Shown piece by piece: positions 24,801 through 30,800 of a DNA stretch of 64,000 nt. Both the position numbers and the translations under genes were made by a program. Every line of letters begins with the position of its first letter. Position 1 is the first letter of the stretch. The notes below the pieces were generated by a model that saw nothing but the letters and a program-made list of their open reading frames with translations, did no database searches and was not told where the DNA came from. The stretch is from Owenia fusiformis (Eukaryota; Annelida; Polychaeta; Sabellida; Oweniidae): the NCBI GenBank assembly GCA_903813345.2, contig CAIIXF020000007.1, positions 35,804,538 through 35,868,537 of the forward strand, in the 5' to 3' direction.

Positions 24801-27800
24801 TGGCCTCATGGTTAGCGTGCCTGGCTTCCATAGTCTAGGTTAGTTGATCGAGACCCGTTCATGTCGAACTTTTTGATTTGCTTGTTGTCAAGATATAATA
24901 AGTAGGGCAAAATCCAGAAAAAGTAGATCAAAAATACTCCAATGGAGTATAAAATTGTCACCAGGATTCCGGAATGAGACGAATGTTAACTCGTGAAATC
25001 TCGGTAGATAAAGTAGGTCAGAAAATCCGGATTAATCCGAACAAGGTTCGGGAATTTCCGTCATAAGAAGTAGGTCAAAAATACTCCAATGGAGTATAAA
25101 ATTGTCACCAGGATTCCGAAATACGACGAATCGAATCGGCAAACTTCGGTACAATAATGAAGTGCATAAAAATCGTGAAACAGGTGTCAGGGGCTTCCCT
25201 CATCTTTCCATAAATGGTTCTAAAAGCCTTATATGGATCTATCACGTGACATTCAAAATGACGTTCCTATATAGTTCTATGGGCCTTATATGGATCTTTC
25301 GAACACGTGACCAAATCAAAATCAAAATCAAAATTTTACCTTGACCATTGGATGGGATTTCATAGAAAATATCAAAGAAAACATATTCTCGTGATCCTTA
25401 AATCACTTAAATTCGATCATTTTATCTTCACCCCTTGATGGAATTTTATGAAAGAAGTTATGAAAACACATCATCATGTAAGGGTTTTCACCTAAATTAG
25501 CTCGTTTTATCTTGACCCTTCAATTGAATTTCATTGAAAAATGTTTCATGAAAAATATCATGTTATGATTTGTATTTAAATAAGACCGTTTCATTTAAAT
25601 ACTTGCTGGATAATATTTCATTAAAAAACGCACTTTAAAAATATTTCAGGATTTGCCTTAATTTATCAATGTAATGTAAGTATTAGATTGACTCTCAAAT
25701 AGGGTTCTATTTTAACTTTTTTATTGAAATTAATACTAGGCAGGACTCACTCTCTAAATAGCTAATAAAAATTCAACCCTTGGATGTGATTTCGTTGAAA
25801 AAAAATATGACAAGTCCAGAATCAAATAATTTGTCCAGAACCTCTTAAGATCCTGTTCTCAATAGAACAAGGCTGATCAGAAACAATGGGGTCTAAAGAT
25901 ACCTTACCCCCAGCTAAATCATTGCCTAAAAGCAATGCGACTCCTTCAACAGGAAGTTGTGGCCTAACACCAACAATAACTGGCCCTTTGACTAACTCCG
26001 ATGTGATATGAATACGATGGAGGGGAACTTTAGTAAAACCTAATTCAATGCCTTGCATCAAAATATGGGTACCTGTGAATGACTCCTCAGATAAAGGAAG
26101 GACACCTTCTAACAACAAAGTCTGAGATGCACCCGTGTCTCTAAGAATCTTAATTGGCTTTGAATTGGTACCATCACTTGACAGTGACACAGATCCTTCC
26201 GACATGAAAGGCTTATAATCCTCCATAATATCACTATGAGTAGATTTTTCAGTATGAGTATATGAATCCCAAACAATGGGCTTTCTTGAAATGGGAACTG
26301 TAGCACAACCATTTGAATGAGCAGAACCAGACATCTCTCTTCTATTCTTAATCCTATAGCATTCAGAAATAAGATGACCAGGCTTTTTACAATAATTACA
26401 GGTGACATTTGATTTTGGACCTGAAGAATGTGATTGATCTGATTTTGAGCTAGAACGCGGTGTTGAATGAGACTGGTCCTTTGCTTTGTTTGATGTATTT
26501 GATGATGAGGACTGATTTGATTTTGAATCATATGAAGGTTTGTTACCTTGATAACCTCTAAAGTTAGGATTACCTTTGATAAAACTACCCTTGTGAGTAA
26601 GAGCATAATCATCAGACAGGGTGGCAGCTTGACTTAAAGTTTCTACCTTGTGTTCATCTAAGTAAGTTCTAATGTGATACTGAACACAGTTTTTAAATTG
26701 TTCTATAAGCATTAGCTCTCTGAGCTTCTTAAACTCTTCAGATACTTCTTTAGAGACAAGCCACCGGTCAAAAAGCTGCTCTTGCTCTCGAGCAAACTCA
26801 ACATGGGTTTGGTCACTCTGTTTGTGGGCATTTCTAAATTTTTGTCTGTAAGCTTCTGGCACTAGTTCGTAAGCTTTAAGAATTGCATTTTTAACTAGGT
26901 CATAATTAGAGCATACTTCTCCTGAGAGAGAGGCAAATATTTCACTTGCTTTACCAATGAATACACTTTGAAGCATAACTGGCCATGCTGATTTAGGCCA
27001 GTCTAGGCTCTGAGCGACTTTTTCAAAATGTGTAAAGTATTTATCAACATTTTTCTCTTGAAATTTAGGTACAAATTTGAGAAATTTTGAAGCGTCAAAC
27101 CTATTTTCAAAATGTTGATGCATAGTAGCATGTTCATCAGTTTTTGATTGAGCTTCTAATTCAAGTCGTTTTAATTCAACTTCTTTTTCTTTTTGAATTT
27201 CTTGTTCTCTCAATCGTATTTCTTTTTCATTTTGCATTTCTTTCTCTCTGATTTCATTTTGCAATTCTTTCTCTCTCAATTCTCTAATTTCTCTTTCATT
27301 TTGTTGTTGTGTTCTAATTTCAAGCTCTCTTAATTCAAGTTCTTTGAGCCTAATAGGATCAACATGCTCAACATGCTGGGCTGGCTGCTCAGGCAGAAGT
27401 GATTCTGCGACCAAATATTGAAGTACAAAGTTTTTAATTGTACCTTTATTGTATGAGCTTTTGACTGACATGCCAACATGTTTTGCAATTGCCAGAAGTT
27501 CAGTTTTCTTTAAATCGTCAAATTCCTCCAAAGAGGGCGCTTCTAAAAATGTCTCAACCTCAAAACTCATTTTCAATAATTGCTGTCTTCACAATTTAAA
27601 TATACAATTTTGGAATTTTGAATTTTAAGATTTATGAATTTTAGCTTGTTGTAGTTGTATCCCGGACGAGCCCCCAATTTCTGTTACGTTCGAAAATAAC
27701 AGAAAGTAAAAACAGCAATTAAAATATGGTAACAATATATTTATATTTTGAAAACTAAATAATATAACAATAATATAAAGGAGGTTTAATACTTAAGTGA

Positions 27801-30800
27801 TGTCCAATCAATGATACAGCTTATTCTTGATGTCGATAAATATCCTTGACGATCCTTGAGAATGTTCCAGATCACGAAAGTTTCAATAATCGTTAATAGT
27901 TCTCCAATGTTTGTAATAATCCAATAATGTTCGTCGTAATCCTATAATGTTCGTATCCAATAATGTTTGATGATAATCCACAAATGTTTGATGATAATCC
28001 ACAAATGTTTATGATAATCCACGAATGTATATGATAATCCGTATATAGTGTGTGTTGTAATATACAGGGTGATCCAGAAGTAACGTCAAAGACATTGTAA
28101 TTTCAAAAGTATTCATCAGATCTTCATGAAATTTAGTATACATGTACCCACAACATTTCTGAGTTACCATCTCAAAGATTGGAATTCAATCATTTCATTG
28201 GTTGAAATTATGGTTGCTATAGTAACCCGATATCGCGTAACCCGGGGCAAATTGAAGAGAAACCATAACGTTTTTGTGAATTTCTCTAATTTAAAAAGTC
28301 AGTAACATTTGAAAATGTTCATTGTTTGTTTTCTATGATTTTTATATTTGTTGCCATGGTAAGAAATATGTAATAGTTGTGATGTCACAATAGGCATTCA
28401 TAAAAAGCTTTCAATTTCTTTGAATTGCTTCCATCATCCATGACAAATACTAACATGACCAAGGACACTAACCCACCCAATTCAAGATGGCGCCAAGTCA
28501 GAGTAAAATAGAGCAAAGAACAAACATTAAGTTCTGTGTAAAGTTGGGGAAAGGTGTAAAAGAGACTATAAGACAGATAAAGAAGGCATATGGTAAAGCT
28601 GCCATTGCTGAGAGAAACATTTACAGGTGGTTTAACAAGTATTCCAGTGGATATGATGAAGTGGTAGACAAGCAGCGAGGAGGCAGGCCAGTGTCGTCAT
28701 TCGATGATCAAACCATCAAAGCAATTGAAGCTGATGTTATGGACAATAGGCAAATTTCTATCAGAGAATTGGCTGAAAAACACGATCTGAGCTATGGGAC
28801 TGTGCAACGGATACTGACAAAGAACTGTCTGTTAAAGAAGGTGTCTGCTAAATGGGTGCCGCATGACTTGACACAGGAGCAGAAAGACCGGCGTGTTAAG
28901 GCTTCAAGGGACTTTCTTGCAAAATATCAGAGAGATGGAGATGACTTTCTTAACAAGATCATTACGAGTGACGAATCATTGCTATCATTCTACATCCCAG
29001 AGACCACGCAACAAAGTTCATCGTGGAAACATGACAACTCCCCAACACCAACCAAGCCTAAAATAGTACCAGGAATTCCACAAAAGAAACAAATGGTTGT
29101 GACATTCTTTGACATTAGAGGAATGGTGTTAACCCATTTTGTTCCCATTGGCCAGAGAATTAATGCCGTTTACATTGCAAAGGTAAGATATCATTTGTTC
29201 TAATAATACATCATACTGTGAATTTTATTTTTAAATTAAAGTATTTAAATGTTGTTCACTGTCAATATAATTATAACTCCATGGCCATGATTCAAATCCA
29301 AATCCAATCAATGAAACAACTGGTTTAACAACCATTAAACATTTGTTTTTCAGGTTCTGAAGCGTGATCTTCAACGTTCCCTGAGGAAAAAGCGTCCCGG
29401 ACATCTGCAGCAGTTTATCTTGCATTGGGACAATGCCCCTACGCACACTGCAATCCTGACCAGCAACACAGTCCAAACACTTGGATTTCAACAACTTGAA
29501 CATGCCCCTTATTCACCTGATCTTGCCCCCAGTGACTTTTATTTGTATGGGGAACTAAAAAGAAACCTTAGTGGAAATAATTTTCAATCCTGTGAGGAAT
29601 TGAAAAATGCCGTAGTACTAGCCCTACAAGGAATGAGTTATAATGGATTTAATTCTGTGTTCAAGGAATGGGTATCCAGACATGAGAAATGTGTTGCAAA
29701 TGGTGGCAATTATGTAGAATGAACTATTATTAGTAACTGTGCAATAGTATGATTTATATTGTTGTGAAATAAAATGTTGAGGATATAACAATTTCAGATC
29801 TTGTTGATATTTTGAGATTACGCATTACACGTTAAGTAATTTGCCCCGGGTTACGCGATATCGGGTTACTATAGCAACCATAATTTCAACCAATGAAATG
29901 ATTGAATTCCAATCTTTGAGATGGTAACTCAGAAATGTTGTGGGTACATGTATACCAAATTTCATGAAGATCTGATGAATACTTTTGAAATTACAACATC
30001 TTTGACGTTACTTCTGGATCACCCTGTATGTCCATATAAAGTCCTCAGGTTGTATGTTGTGTTATAAATGTTCCCACAGTAGGTGTCTTTATTAGTTCCT
30101 TTAAGATGTCCAGTTGATGACTTTAATTATCTGCTGATGAGAGCCACTGTGCAGTTCCTTTTATAATGTGAAAGAATTATCCAGAAATGAATCTTCTGGA
30201 ACTACATCTTGATTGGACATCTTTAGTGACATGATTAAATTTTAATGAATGGTTATAATTTCTAGAACTCTCTGGTTTGTCAAGGGTTAATGAGTCATTC
30301 AGTTCAGTTTTGTTTACAAGATACAGTGTATAATGTCATTGTGACCTTCACTGGCGGATATGGGGGGGGGGCCCAGGGGCCCGGGCCCCCCCCCTCGGGT
30401 GGGCCCAGAAAAAAAAATTGGGCCCAAAAAAATTTTTGAGCAAAAAAAGGCCTTGTGGCCCCAAAAAGTGGGCCTTTTTGGTCATAAATGGGCCTTCTAA
30501 GGCCTTATTTTTTCATTTTAGGCCAAATTTTGAAGAAAATGGGCCTCAAAATTTCAAAATTTGGGCCCACATTTTGGTTTTAGGGGCCTAAAAATTTTTT
30601 CCGCGCAAGCGCGGACATTTTTTTATCAGACAAAAAGTTTGGGCCCCCCCCCTTGTTGGTTCCCAGATCCGCCCCTGACCTTGACCTAAGATCTCTAATG
30701 AAGAATAGCTCAACATATACAGCAAGCATAGATTACAAATTAAACTATAGGTGAATATAGTAGAATATAATAAACATGTAGCTCACTACTGTAACAATAC

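Larger units (their letters stand above)
17351..25852. mobile_element. 8494-bp element with 1.33-kb terminal inverted repeats and GATC target duplication
   Basis: The element proper is 17355-25848. Its ends begin TTAAGAGGTTCTGGACAAAT and are inverted over about 1330 bp (17355-18685 and 24520-25848) with high identity. GATC flanks both sides (17351-17354, 25849-25852). Taking out the element with one GATC would leave the retrotransposon frame continuous (1728 and 1167 nt, both multiples of three), which supports GATC rather than TTAA as the duplicated target. No transposase is recognised inside. The interior (18686-24519) holds older nested inverted-repeat elements and hairpins. The class is unknown; 4-bp duplications are known for several DNA transposon groups. 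Confidence 0.8.
28065..30026 (+). mobile_element. mariner transposon with ~190-bp inverted ends
   Basis: Flanked by TA (28063-28064, 30027-30028). The ends start CAGGGTGATCCAGAAGTAAC and are inverted for about 190 bp with only a few differences, down to taacccgatatcgcgtaacc. 1962 bp long. It carries a full-length transposase with an apparent 171-bp intron. It landed in an LTR that is itself young. Confidence 0.95.
14639..30796 (-). mobile_element. Gmr1-like Ty3/Gypsy LTR retrotransposon with nested insertions
   Basis: Bounded by LTRs starting TGTTAC and ending GTAACA, with target duplication ATAC (14635-14638 and 30797-30800). The intron between exons 7 and 8 (taatactatgtggaatgg) is a ready-made empty site. 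Internal order in element sense: primer site, gag with SCAN-like region, zinc knuckle, protease, then an H2C2 integrase start. Integrase coming straight after protease, together with a SCAN-like gag, fits the Gmr1-like group, in which integrase precedes reverse transcriptase. Here the rest of integrase and all of RT/RNase H are absent, so the copy is non-autonomous: about 5.36 kb without the later inserts. Confidence 0.85.
27682..30796 (-). repeat. LTR (element 5' LTR) split by a mariner and a GGGCC-rich element
   Basis: Starts TGTTACGTTC at 27682 and ends GTAACA at 30796. Removing the mariner with one TA (1964 bp) and the 329-bp insert with one ACCTT (334 bp) leaves exactly 817 bp, the length of the other LTR. 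Confidence 0.95.

Noticed and set aside
24793-24868. A working tRNA gene
   Set aside because: The anticodon loop is too long and the acceptor stem does not pair; kept only as tRNA-like sequence.
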